DNA of 64,000 nucleotides, taken from NCBI GenBank assembly GCA_946415245.1, contig CAMKRS010000004.1, positions 32,410 through 96,409 of the forward strand. Direction: 5' to 3'. Shown here in pieces: positions 10,688 to 19,997 of this stretch (position 1 is the first letter of the stretch; each line of letters starts with the position of its first letter). The notes under the pieces are model-generated. The model was not told the DNA's origin. It ran no database searches and saw only the letters and a program-made list of their open reading frames with translations. A program made the translations under genes and the position numbers. The DNA is from an uncultured Prevotella sp. (lineage in GTDB: Bacteria > Bacteroidota > Bacteroidia > Bacteroidales > Bacteroidaceae).

Positions 10688-11659
10688 ATGAAGGAACTAT
10701 ATTACGCTGACAAGAACCGCTACTCTAACGGAATAGAGTATAAACGTTGTGGACGTTCAGGCGTCTTGCTGCCTAAAGTAAGCCTGGGCTTCTGGCATAA
10801 CTTCGGAAGTGTCGACCCTTACGAGCGCAGTCGTGAGATAACCCATTATGCCTTTGATCATGGTATCACCCATTTCGATCTGGCCAACAACTATGGTCCT
10901 GTATACGGCTCTGCTGAAGAGACGATGGGCAGGTTGATGGACGAGGATTTCCGTCCGTATCGCGATGAGCTCTTCATCTCTTCAAAGGCAGGTTATGACA
11001 TGTGGCCTGGCCCCTATGGTGACTGGGGATCACGTAAGTATCTCATTGCTTCATTGGATCAGAGTCTGAAACGAATGAAGATTGACTATGTCGACCTCTT
11101 CTATAGCCATCGCTATGACCCTGAGACCCCTTTGGAGGAGACGCTTCAAGCACTTGTGGATATTGTACGGGCAGGTAAGGCGCTCTATGTAGGCATCTCC
11201 CGTTGGCCGCTAGAGGCAACGCGTTTTGCTGCAAAATATCTGAAGGAACGTGATGTGCCTTTGCTTATCTATCAGGGCAAACTGAATATGCTCGACCGAG
11301 AGCCGCAGGAAGAGGGTATCCTTGATTTCTGTGCAGAGGAAGGTATCGGCTTTATTTCATTCTCGCCTTTGGCACAGGGTCTACTTACCGACCGTTACCT
11401 CAATGGCATTCCTCAGGACTCCCGCATGTCAAAAGGCAAGTTCCTGAGGGAGGATATGCTTACACCTGAATTACTCAAAAAGCTACGTCATTATAACGAG
11501 GTGGCCCAAAATCGCGGAGAGACATTGGCAGAGATGGCTCTGGCGTGGATTCTCCACCAGAAGGGCGTTACTTCTGTTCTGGTAGGTGCCAGCAGCACGA
11601 CACAATTGGAGAAGAACTTACGTTGCGTAAATGCAACGCCGTTTGATGAAGATTTATAA
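10688..11659 (+). CDS. aldo/keto reductase (YghZ-like)
   Basis: GFWHNFG, HFDLANNYGP.YGSAEE, DYVDLFYSHRYDPETPLEET. Confidence 0.9.
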   Translation: MKELYYADKNRYSNGIEYKRCGRSGVLLPKVSLGFWHNFGSVDPYERSREITHYAFDHGITHFDLANNYGPVYGSAEETMGRLMDEDFRPYRDELFISSKAGYDMWPGPYGDWGSRKYLIASLDQSLKRMKIDYVDLFYSHRYDPETPLEETLQALVDIVRAGKALYVGISRWPLEATRFAAKYLKERDVPLLIYQGKLNMLDREPQEEGILDFCAEEGIGFISFSPLAQGLLTDRYLNGIPQDSRMSKGKFLREDMLTPELLKKLRHYNEVAQNRGETLAEMALAWILHQKGVTSVLVGASSTTQLEKNLRCVNATPFDEDL

Positions 11660-11694
11660 CTCGGATTATTCAGAATACTCAGATTACCCAGACT
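11659..11694 (+). repeat. 9-bp tandem repeat x4, consensus ACTCAGATT
   Basis: ACTCGGATT ATTCAGAAT ACTCAGATT ACCCAGACT, ending 1 nt before the STAS ATG. Confidence 0.8.
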
Positions 11695-11695
11695 T

Positions 11696-11998
11696 ATGAC
11701 ACAAATCATTAAAGAAGAAGGAAAGACCATCGTTAAAACTGGTGAGCGCGTAGATACCTTGAACGCTGCACAATTTGAACGGGAAGTGGAGGCTGTATTG
11801 GAACCTGGCATCGACCTGGAATTTGACTGCACAGACTTGCAATACATCTCAAGTTCTGGCCTGCGTGTCATTCAAGAGATGATGCGTATCGTCACCCGAA
11901 AGCTCAATGGACAAATCAAAGTGACACATGTAAGTGCGCCTATCTTCAAAATCTTCCACATGACCGGATTTACCCGGATTATTACCATTGAAAAATAA
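11696..11998 (+). CDS. STAS-domain anti-sigma factor antagonist
   Basis: DLEFDCTDLQYISSSGLRVIQEMMR; ~100 aa single domain. Confidence 0.85.
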   Translation: MTQIIKEEGKTIVKTGERVDTLNAAQFEREVEAVLEPGIDLEFDCTDLQYISSSGLRVIQEMMRIVTRKLNGQIKVTHVSAPIFKIFHMTGFTRIITIEK

Positions 11999-12015
11999 AA
12001 AGGTAAAAGAAGCAT

Positions 12016-12711
12016 ATGGCAGACATTTTCAACAAGGAAGCCTTGGAAGCGCTGGATGCCAAGAGTGAGGCGGAGGAGATGGCACGTGTGGCCTCACCAA
12101 AACTGAAACTGGTGCTTGGCGCCATGTTGGCTATGGTGGCTGTGGGCGTCTATTGGTGCGCCTTTGGTACCATCAATGATAAAGTGACGGCTCAAGGTAT
12201 TGTCTTCCCCTTTGGAGAGGTTAAGGCCGTCAATGACTCTACCATCGGCACCAACGATCGAGTACTGGTGAGTCACGGCCAGGCTTGGTTGGTGCCTGAA
12301 ACACAAGGCCGGGAAATGCTCTGCTATGTAACCTTCAACGACCTGAGGAAACTGAAACTTGGACAACAGGTACAAGCCACACCCGCTGACCTGCAGCGTG
12401 AAAACTGGGGTTATGCCTACGGAACGGTGAAGGGTATTGAACAGTACCCAACCACAAAGGATGATGTCATACGACGGTTAAAACTGGATCCGCTGGCAGC
12501 GTTCATCAAAGATGGTGAGGCCATTTACGAGGTGCGGGTCATACTCGATGAGCAAAATGGACATCTTGTCTGGAGCCGTGAAAAGAGCCAAGGGCTGAAG
12601 ATTAATACGGGCTCGCTCTGTAATATTCAGATCATCACCCAGCAGAAACCCGTCTGGCGAGTACTCATCGGTGCCGTTGACAACGCAGTAGAATCAGCAA
12701 CAGGCAATTGA
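12016..12711 (+). CDS. HlyD-like membrane fusion protein of NHLP-type exporter
   Basis: Single N-terminal TM, barrel-like segments, position directly before two NHLP-type ABC transporters. Confidence 0.7.
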   Translation: MADIFNKEALEALDAKSEAEEMARVASPKLKLVLGAMLAMVAVGVYWCAFGTINDKVTAQGIVFPFGEVKAVNDSTIGTNDRVLVSHGQAWLVPETQGREMLCYVTFNDLRKLKLGQQVQATPADLQRENWGYAYGTVKGIEQYPTTKDDVIRRLKLDPLAAFIKDGEAIYEVRVILDEQNGHLVWSREKSQGLKINTGSLCNIQIITQQKPVWRVLIGAVDNAVESATGN

Positions 12712-12718
12712 CAGGAGC

Positions 12719-14851
12719 ATGAGCAAGGTCGTGAAAATGCCAATGGTGATGCAGATGGAATCTGTGGAGTGTGGCGCAGCCTCATTGACAATGATTCTAG
12801 CGCATTACGGCAAGTGGTTGCCCTTGGAGGAGGTACGTGCGGCTTGTGGTGTTTCACGCGACGGCAGTTCGGCAAAAGATATCGTACTAGCCGCCAGGAA
12901 CTACGGTTTGGAGGCAGAAGGCTATCAGGTAACACCTGAAGCACTCGAGGGCATGCAACCCGCCATCATTCATTGGAACTTCAATCATTTTGTTGTCTTC
13001 CGAGGCTTTAAGAACGACATCGCCTGTCTGAACGACCCCAATGCAGGGCCTATAGATGTGCCCATCGATGATTTCAGAAAATCCTTCACGGGTGTAGCCC
13101 TGACGTTTGCCCCTACAGAGGCTTTTGAAAAGGAGGGACACCGTACCCGCATCCTGTCATATGTCAGGAAATACCTTCAAGGGGCTGGCGAGGCCTTCTG
13201 GCTCACTTTCATCTTTGCTCTCTTAGCGGCTTTCGTCGCCCTCGTCATCCCTCTCTTTACCCGTACCTTCCTTGATGAGATTCTCTCAGGCAAGAACCGC
13301 GACTGGAGCTCGACCTTCTTCCTGCTCATGGGAACGGTGGCGCTATTCCAATTCATTTTGGTATTACTACAAGCCCGCTATGCCAAACGAATAGCCGGAT
13401 CGTTGGCCTTGAAAGGAAATGTAAAGTATCTCAACCATGTACTGCGATTGCCCATCTCTTTCTTCGCCATGCGAAGCGTGGGTGAGTTGCAACAACGCCA
13501 ACATCTGAATGAGACCATCACACACTCACTGGTGGAAGTGCTGGCACCACAAATCATCAACATCGCCCTACTCGTACTCTACCTCGCCCTGATGCTCAGT
13601 TATTCGGTCATACTGACCTTAGTTGGTATCATTGCTGCTGTGGTCAATCTGCTTATTGTACAGTACCATTCCAATCAACGTATCAACCTCATCCACTCTA
13701 TGGAACAGAGCACAGGCAGATATTTCTCTGCTACCGTTTCATGTATTGATAATATGGAGAGTATCAAGGCTGCGGGTGCTGAGACGGGTTTCTTTGAATA
13801 CTGGAGCGGTCTTTGGGCCAAAAAATTCAATATGGAAGGTAACGCCACCGAACAACAATTGAAAATGGGGTTGCTGCCTATCCTCGTAAACGGACTGGTC
13901 AATACCACCATCCTCATACTTGGTGCCTTATTGATTCTGAAAGGAGAACTTTCAGTAGGTATGCTTTTGGCCTTCCAAGGATTTATGTCATCGTTCCTTT
14001 CACCTGTCAACGACATCGTCAATGCCTCGAAGACCATCGTAGTGATGCGCAGCCAGATGGAGCGTATCGAGGATGTGATGAAATTCCCAGAAGACCACCG
14101 CGAGAATGAGGGAGAAATGTTTGAGGGCAAATTGGGTGGACTGGTAGAATTGAAAAACGTCACCTTCGGCTACTCCACCCTCCAACCTCCGCTTATCGAG
14201 AATTTCAACCTACGTATCGAACCTGGTCACAGCGTGGCCATCGTTGGGAGCAGTGGTTGCGGCAAGTCGACACTTGCAAAACTCATCTCCGGACTCTATA
14301 AACCGTGGTCGGGAGAGATCCTCTTCGATGGAAGACCCATAGAAAGTATTTCTTCTGAGGAACTGACAAACTCCGTAGCCGTCATCGACCAGAATGTTGT
14401 ACTCTTCGACGATACCGTTGCCCAGAACATCCGTATGTGGGACGAGAGTATCGAGGACTTCACACTGATGATGGCCTGTAACGATGCCCAGATACGTGAT
14501 GATATCGTCAGTCGTCCTGATGGATTCGGCACAAAACTCGTCAGAGGCGGACAGAACTTCTCCGGTGGCCAACGTCAGCGGATGGAAATAGCCACAGCCT
14601 TGGCTAAAGAGCCCGCTGTGCTGATTATGGACGAAGCCACCTCGGCCCTCGATCCGAAGACAGAAGATGAGGTGATGGCTTCAATCCGTCTGATGGGACC
14701 CACACAAATGATTATTGCACATCGTCTCTCAACCATCCGTGACTGTGACGAAATCCTCGTCATGGATCAGGGAAGGATTCTCCAGCGTGGCACCCACGAG
14801 ACGCTGATAGAGCAGGAAGGATTATATAGGGATTTAATGAAGAGTGAATAG
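12719..14851 (+). CDS. NHLP-type bacteriocin export ABC transporter with N-terminal C39 peptidase
   Basis: C39 motif QMESVECGAASLTMILAHYG, His motif HWNFNHFVVF, Walker A GSSGCGKST, FSGGQRQRMEIATAL. Confidence 0.92.
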   Translation: MSKVVKMPMVMQMESVECGAASLTMILAHYGKWLPLEEVRAACGVSRDGSSAKDIVLAARNYGLEAEGYQVTPEALEGMQPAIIHWNFNHFVVFRGFKNDIACLNDPNAGPIDVPIDDFRKSFTGVALTFAPTEAFEKEGHRTRILSYVRKYLQGAGEAFWLTFIFALLAAFVALVIPLFTRTFLDEILSGKNRDWSSTFFLLMGTVALFQFILVLLQARYAKRIAGSLALKGNVKYLNHVLRLPISFFAMRSVGELQQRQHLNETITHSLVEVLAPQIINIALLVLYLALMLSYSVILTLVGIIAAVVNLLIVQYHSNQRINLIHSMEQSTGRYFSATVSCIDNMESIKAAGAETGFFEYWSGLWAKKFNMEGNATEQQLKMGLLPILVNGLVNTTILILGALLILKGELSVGMLLAFQGFMSSFLSPVNDIVNASKTIVVMRSQMERIEDVMKFPEDHRENEGEMFEGKLGGLVELKNVTFGYSTLQPPLIENFNLRIEPGHSVAIVGSSGCGKSTLAKLISGLYKPWSGEILFDGRPIESISSEELTNSVAVIDQNVVLFDDTVAQNIRMWDESIEDFTLMMACNDAQIRDDIVSRPDGFGTKLVRGGQNFSGGQRQRMEIATALAKEPAVLIMDEATSALDPKTEDEVMASIRLMGPTQMIIAHRLSTIRDCDEILVMDQGRILQRGTHETLIEQEGLYRDLMKSE

Positions 14852-14853
14852 CC

Positions 14854-17022
14854 ATGGCCATCTATATCAAACAGATCAATAAGCGTAGACAGCTGGAGCG
14901 AAGCCTCCTGGCAGAAGCCCTGGACCGTGGCGCCCAGAGATTGGGATTCCTGCGCCGAAAGAAGGCTATACCACAAACAAGCCAATCGGCACTCAGGCAG
15001 ATTCTCGATGCATTAGGCATCAAGGACTATGACCTGGAGGAGAATGACATCGTTTCGCCTGAGGAGCAACTGACAGGCATTCTACGACCCCGTGGCATTC
15101 TCATGCGTCGTATTCGTCTGACTGGCGAATGGTGGCGCGAATGTGTCGGACCTCTGCTCGGCTACGCCAAAGATGGTCAGCTTCTGGCCCTGACGCCCAC
15201 CAGCAGCGGACTAGGTTATCATTACCGCGACCGCAATGGCATCATCAGAAATATCGGCAAGAAGGAGATGGAACAAGAACTCAAGCCCATAGCCTTAACA
15301 TTTACCAAACCACTACCCTTGCGGGCGCTAGGTATCAAGGATCTGATCAACTTTGCTTGGGATGTCGTATCTGGACCCAATGCCTTGATGCTCTGTCTGG
15401 CAGCCCTTGTCGTAGTGCTACTGGGTATGTTTACCCCTATGGCCAACAAACTTATCTTTGATACGGTCATTCCTACGGGCGATGCCTCCGACCTGTTGCC
15501 TATCACAGGACTGCTGTTAGGAGCCACCATCGGTACGATGCTGCTCACACTCACCCGTAACCTCTATATTACCCGTGTGCAGCATATCGTTGACCTTCAC
15601 ACCCAGAACTCTATCATGGCCCGTACCTTTCTGCTCTCGCCCACCTTCTTCTCCAAGAACGCCAGTGGCGAACTGAGTGCCAAGATCAATAATGTGTCTA
15701 TCCTCTCTGGCATGATCAATGAGACCATCATCGGCGCAGGACTCTCTGCCGTACTCTCACTGATTTATCTCATGCAGCTGTGGATCTACGGCCGATCACT
15801 GCTCTTCCCCGCCCTTGGCATTCTGGCCCTTCAGACAATTATCCTCTTATTGGTTTACAGACGGACGGTCCGTATCCAGGGCATGTACACTGAGAAAGCA
15901 ACCAAGCTCAGCGGATTAGAATATAATATGTTTGCCGGCATTCAGAAAATCAAGTTGACGGGCTCTGAGAACCGCGCTTTTACTCGATGGCTCGACCATT
16001 ATACCGACCAGGCGCGACTGCTCTATAATCCTGCCTTTATCTCTCGTATGTATTCGGCTCTGACCGCCTTCCTCGCTATCGGAGGCACCATGCTCATTTT
16101 CTGGTCTACCCTCTCAAACAACGTCTCGCCGTCCGACTATATCGCATTCAGTTCAGCCTTTGGCATGATGACGGCAGCGATGGCACAGATGAAAAACATA
16201 GTGCCGACACTGGCACAAATCAAACCTCTCCTGAACTCCGTTAAACCCATTCTGGAAGCTGTGCCTGAGATGGAAGCCAAGGCCCCGCAAGTGGAAGACC
16301 TGTTTGGTGGCATTGATGTCAGCGGACTGAGTTTCCGCTATGAAGAAGAAGGGCCGCTGGTACTTGATAACCTCTCACTGCGCATAGAACCTGGTGAGTA
16401 TGTAGGACTCGTAGGTCGTTCAGGTAGTGGCAAGTCTACGTTTATGCGATTGCTTCTAGGCTTTGAACAACCACTCTCAGGAGGTATCTATTACGACAAT
16501 TACGACCTGGCGAAAGTCGATAAGACCAGTCTGCGCCGGAGGATTGGCTGTTGTCTGCAAAGTGGCAACCTCTTCACAGGCGACCTCTTCCAGAATATCA
16601 CCATCACAGCACCTTGGGCTACACATGAAGACGCTTGGGAAGCTCTGCGGATGGCAAGCCTTGAGGAAGATGTGCGCAGAATGCCTATGGGACTGAATAC
16701 CCTCATCAGCGAGAGCGGTAGTGGTCTCAGTGGTGGACAGAAACAGCGTATCCTTATCGCCAGAGCCCTGATCTCGAAACCCGACATCATCTTCTTCGAC
16801 GAAGCCACGTCTGCTCTTGACAATATCTCTCAGAAGCAAGTCAGCGAAAATCTCGACCAGCTTAACTGTACCCGTGTTGTCATTGCCCAGCGCCTGTCTA
16901 CTATCCGTCATTGCGACCGTATTATCGTGCTCGACAAAGGCAAGATCGCCGAACAAGGCACCTACGAGGAACTCATGGAGCGGAAAGGCCTCTTCTACGA
17001 AATGTCATTACGCCAATTATAA
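14854..17022 (+). CDS. NHLP-type ABC transporter permease/ATPase (second subunit)
   Basis: Long cytosolic N-terminus, TM domain, GRSGSGKST, LSGGQKQRILIARAL. Confidence 0.88.
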   Translation: MAIYIKQINKRRQLERSLLAEALDRGAQRLGFLRRKKAIPQTSQSALRQILDALGIKDYDLEENDIVSPEEQLTGILRPRGILMRRIRLTGEWWRECVGPLLGYAKDGQLLALTPTSSGLGYHYRDRNGIIRNIGKKEMEQELKPIALTFTKPLPLRALGIKDLINFAWDVVSGPNALMLCLAALVVVLLGMFTPMANKLIFDTVIPTGDASDLLPITGLLLGATIGTMLLTLTRNLYITRVQHIVDLHTQNSIMARTFLLSPTFFSKNASGELSAKINNVSILSGMINETIIGAGLSAVLSLIYLMQLWIYGRSLLFPALGILALQTIILLLVYRRTVRIQGMYTEKATKLSGLEYNMFAGIQKIKLTGSENRAFTRWLDHYTDQARLLYNPAFISRMYSALTAFLAIGGTMLIFWSTLSNNVSPSDYIAFSSAFGMMTAAMAQMKNIVPTLAQIKPLLNSVKPILEAVPEMEAKAPQVEDLFGGIDVSGLSFRYEEEGPLVLDNLSLRIEPGEYVGLVGRSGSGKSTFMRLLLGFEQPLSGGIYYDNYDLAKVDKTSLRRRIGCCLQSGNLFTGDLFQNITITAPWATHEDAWEALRMASLEEDVRRMPMGLNTLISESGSGLSGGQKQRILIARALISKPDIIFFDEATSALDNISQKQVSENLDQLNCTRVVIAQRLSTIRHCDRIIVLDKGKIAEQGTYEELMERKGLFYEMSLRQL

Positions 17023-17034
17023 ACTATAGAGAAG

Positions 17035-17190
17035 ATGAATAAAAAAGGTATCCGCAAAAATAAAGAAGAGCTGGCATCAGAACGACGCCAACTCACTCTG
17101 GATGAATTGTCAAGGGTAACGGGAGGTGTTACTGCACCTTCGACGTCATCGGGCCACGTACACCCTTATAACTCTTCAAAAAAGCCTTAG
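17035..17190 (+). CDS. putative double-glycine leader peptide, candidate cargo of the adjacent exporter (51 aa)
   Basis: MNKKGIRKNKEELASERRQLTLDELSRVTGG|VTAPSTSSGHVHPYNSSKKP*; absent from the supplied ORF list; 12 nt after the second ABC gene. Confidence 0.7.
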   Translation: MNKKGIRKNKEELASERRQLTLDELSRVTGGVTAPSTSSGHVHPYNSSKKP

Positions 17191-17932
17191 CAGAACCGAA
17201 GCTGAGGAACATATCCAAACGCACGGGGATATGGTTCTCATCGTCGGTCACGTAGAAACGGATCAGCTCATGGCTCTTGCCATTTTCATTCTCCCAGAAC
17301 GAGAATACCAGACAACGGAACTTCTCCTTGGTGCTATCCATCTTATAATTGGTCTTACCGCGATAGCTCAGCCAGGAGTTTGACAAGCTACGTGCGTCAC
17401 TAATAGGCATGGGAATCACCTCGCCCTTCTTCAGCTTCGCCGCATCAAAGTTACGGGCACGAAGGAAGATGGACATCATATCATAGATACAATTCTTATA
17501 AGTACTCGTCTTCCAATGGACTGCACCATCGGCATCGATACGATGCTTTTTCAACTGGCAGTTGCCACCAGGATAAGAATACCACACCTCATCAACATAG
17601 TAACGACTTCCCTCACGGGCTCCCTTACGGAAATAAAGGGGCGAGAGATCGGGATTACAGTAGCTGAGCAGGGTGTCGCGCATCATGAAATACTTATCGA
17701 GAGTATTGTTACCCCTCGTAATCAGGTATGAACGCCAGGCATCCTTTCCTTCAAACTTTGTCATTTTGGTATCCATCGTAGCGGTACCTACCGTAAACCA
17801 GATAAGTTTCCAGTTAAACTTCAGGTCATATTCCAATACCTCGCCCGACTTAAAGGCCGTATTCTCGATGCCACACTGCGCCTGAGCCATCATTGGCATA
17901 AGGGCGAAGAGGTAAATCACGATTTTTTTCAT
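17129..17932 (-). CDS. DUF3108-like secreted protein
   Basis: Signal peptide MKKIVIYLFALMPMMAQAQ; FKSGEVLEYDLKFNWKLIWFTVGTATM; LKSYKGVRGPMTSKVQ C-terminus. Confidence 0.75.
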   Translation of the reverse strand: MKKIVIYLFALMPMMAQAQCGIENTAFKSGEVLEYDLKFNWKLIWFTVGTATMDTKMTKFEGKDAWRSYLITRGNNTLDKYFMMRDTLLSYCNPDLSPLYFRKGAREGSRYYVDEVWYSYPGGNCQLKKHRIDADGAVHWKTSTYKNCIYDMMSIFLRARNFDAAKLKKGEVIPMPISDARSLSNSWLSYRGKTNYKMDSTKEKFRCLVFSFWENENGKSHELIRFYVTDDENHIPVRLDMFLSFGSAKAFLKSYKGVRGPMTSKVQ

Positions 17933-17968
17933 TGTCATATTAATTATTTATCTTATCACTTTTCACTC

Positions 17969-19963
17969 CTATAGTTTCACTCCCTTAGTTTTGAGATATT
18001 CCTTACCCAACTGCTTAGCCCGCTCAAAGTTACGGTTCTTTAACTTCTTCTCCTGATCGGGCTTCTGCTTGGTAATAGCAGCAGGTTTCTGGCGGAAACG
18101 AGGCAGTTCTGTCATGTTCCAAGATTTAGTCACATCCCATTTCTCCTTACATTCTATCTCCTGAGGATAATAATAGACCGATTCTGCCTGACGGTCGGCA
18201 GCATAGTCACCTGTATCCCAGATACCATTGCCGTTAGCATCAACAAAGGCACGCATATAGTACTTGCCTGGTGTGAGATACTCAAATCGCGCCGAGCCGT
18301 TCTTCACACGTACTTCTCTCTCAGGTGTGTCTGAACTGCTGAGCAGCTGTACAATAATCGAGGTATCGGCCACCGCCAGACCGCTGACATTGATGATCAG
18401 CAGACTGAACTCATCCGGTCCTTTCACCTTGATACCTTGTTTATTGGCTTTAGAGATGGTGCCATAGATATCGATGAAGGCGGCAGAATCGACCTCAAAG
18501 CTGTATTCCGTTTCCAGACGCCAGTCAACCAACAACTCGTATTGTCGTACAGAATTTTCCATCTGCCGGAACTCACAGGGCGCCTGATACCATACAGAGT
18601 CGATCATCGAATAAAGATGAATCTTCGAAGTGTCGCAAACCTCCAATGGTGTGGGCATCTCAACGGTAATTCGTGAATAGGGAGTAGCCGCAGAAGGCAC
18701 ATTGTATTTCACTTCCAGAGGCTTGACGGGATAGATGGAGTCGTAGGGCTGGTCGTTTTTCTTGCGCTTCTCCTGTTGCTTTTGCCATTTTTCCATCTCC
18801 TTGGCCAGTTCTTTCACACGCTTCTCATGCATAACCTTAGGCAACATCTCCACAGCAGAGTCGGTATAAAGCACCAGATTACCCAATGTATCGGTCATAT
18901 GATAGGTAATATCCATGCGAAGGGTGTCCTGATTGACGAGTGCAGTATCGCGCAACCAATAGTGGATGGTGTCGCATTTCTCGTTGGTCTCTACGACAAA
19001 GGCACTGTCTGAATTGAAGTTTAAGCCCTTGATTTCAGGTACTATCGAGTCTCCATAGGTAAAATACATTGATAGCTTGTTCGGCTCGACACGTTCTGTC
19101 TTCAACAGATAGCGGTCTGTCTGAGGGTGTGTAAACGCCAAAAGCGTGACATCATCGGGCAAGAAATGCGTATAAGGCACTTGTCGCAGCGCATCGATAT
19201 GCAGCGAGTCGCGCCAGATGGTATCTGTACGGGTATCTGGCTTCGACGATGGACTGTATTCCTCATGATTAAAAGCTATCATCTCACCTTTCTGTTTAAA
19301 GCAGAAGTCACCATCCATATCCTGAAGGGCATAGGCACGATAATTGCCAGGCGCCACACCTTTTACCACAAAATGACCTCGACCGTCTGTACGAGAGATA
19401 CGCATCAGTGGTTTCGTGGTAAAAACAGTGTCCGACAAATCATCATAGAGTCCGACGGCAATACCTTTTATAGGCTCCAAGTTACTGGCATCCAACACAT
19501 AACCAGCAATCTCGAAGGTATCAATCTGCTCACCTGTCGAGAAGGTAAAGGTATAGTTACCCAAGGGGTTGCCCTCATTATTATCGGTAATGGCGTCACT
19601 GAAGTCGATGGTATAGGTAGTGTTCTCCTTCAATGTATCCTTCAGTTCCACCACAATCTTCTTGCCGGCACCCTTGATTTCCGGCATCTCCAACTGAGGC
19701 GGCGAGACAATCACTTTCTCACTTGCATTGTCTATTTTGATAAACTCATCGAAATAAATGGTAATCTTTTTCGTATTGACATTGGTAGCCCTGTCTTCTG
19801 GCGTACTACCTACCACCACAGGAGGGTCATCGTCATACCAACCACCATCGGGCTGTCCCATACGGGCACAAGCAATGAAAAGTAAAAAGGTAAAAAGGTA
19901 AAAAGGTAAGAAGAGCTCCTTACCCTTACACCTTCTATTGATTACTTCAAATAGCTTCTTCAT
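17969..19963 (-). CDS. Ig-like domain lipoprotein
   Basis: Lipobox FIAC; STPEDRATNVNTKKITIYFDEFI...NTTYTIDFSDAITDNNEGNPL. Confidence 0.8.
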   Translation of the reverse strand: MKKLFEVINRRCKGKELFLPFYLFTFLLFIACARMGQPDGGWYDDDPPVVVGSTPEDRATNVNTKKITIYFDEFIKIDNASEKVIVSPPQLEMPEIKGAGKKIVVELKDTLKENTTYTIDFSDAITDNNEGNPLGNYTFTFSTGEQIDTFEIAGYVLDASNLEPIKGIAVGLYDDLSDTVFTTKPLMRISRTDGRGHFVVKGVAPGNYRAYALQDMDGDFCFKQKGEMIAFNHEEYSPSSKPDTRTDTIWRDSLHIDALRQVPYTHFLPDDVTLLAFTHPQTDRYLLKTERVEPNKLSMYFTYGDSIVPEIKGLNFNSDSAFVVETNEKCDTIHYWLRDTALVNQDTLRMDITYHMTDTLGNLVLYTDSAVEMLPKVMHEKRVKELAKEMEKWQKQQEKRKKNDQPYDSIYPVKPLEVKYNVPSAATPYSRITVEMPTPLEVCDTSKIHLYSMIDSVWYQAPCEFRQMENSVRQYELLVDWRLETEYSFEVDSAAFIDIYGTISKANKQGIKVKGPDEFSLLIINVSGLAVADTSIIVQLLSSSDTPEREVRVKNGSARFEYLTPGKYYMRAFVDANGNGIWDTGDYAADRQAESVYYYPQEIECKEKWDVTKSWNMTELPRFRQKPAAITKQKPDQEKKLKNRNFERAKQLGKEYLKTKGVKL
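19883..19906 (-). repeat. octamer repeat (TAAAAAGG)x3 encoding the lipoprotein signal-peptide core
   Basis: Three perfect units; minus strand translates as FYLFTFLLF. Confidence 0.9.
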
Positions 19964-19995
19964 ATTTTACCTTTTTACCCTTTTACTTTTTTACC
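19964..19995. repeat. octamer repeat ATTTTACC TTTTTACC CTTTTACT TTTTTACC
   Basis: Same unit as 19883-19906, intergenic between GH3 and lipoprotein genes. Confidence 0.85.
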
Positions 19996-19997
19996 TT

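Noticed and set aside
17035-17190. Nitrile-hydratase-type leader precursor
   Set aside because: Peptide is too short and shows only a GG leader pattern, no nitrile-hydratase-like region.
19127-19885. 252-aa plus-strand ORF
   Set aside because: Antisense to the Ig-like lipoprotein gene; no recognisable domain or start context.
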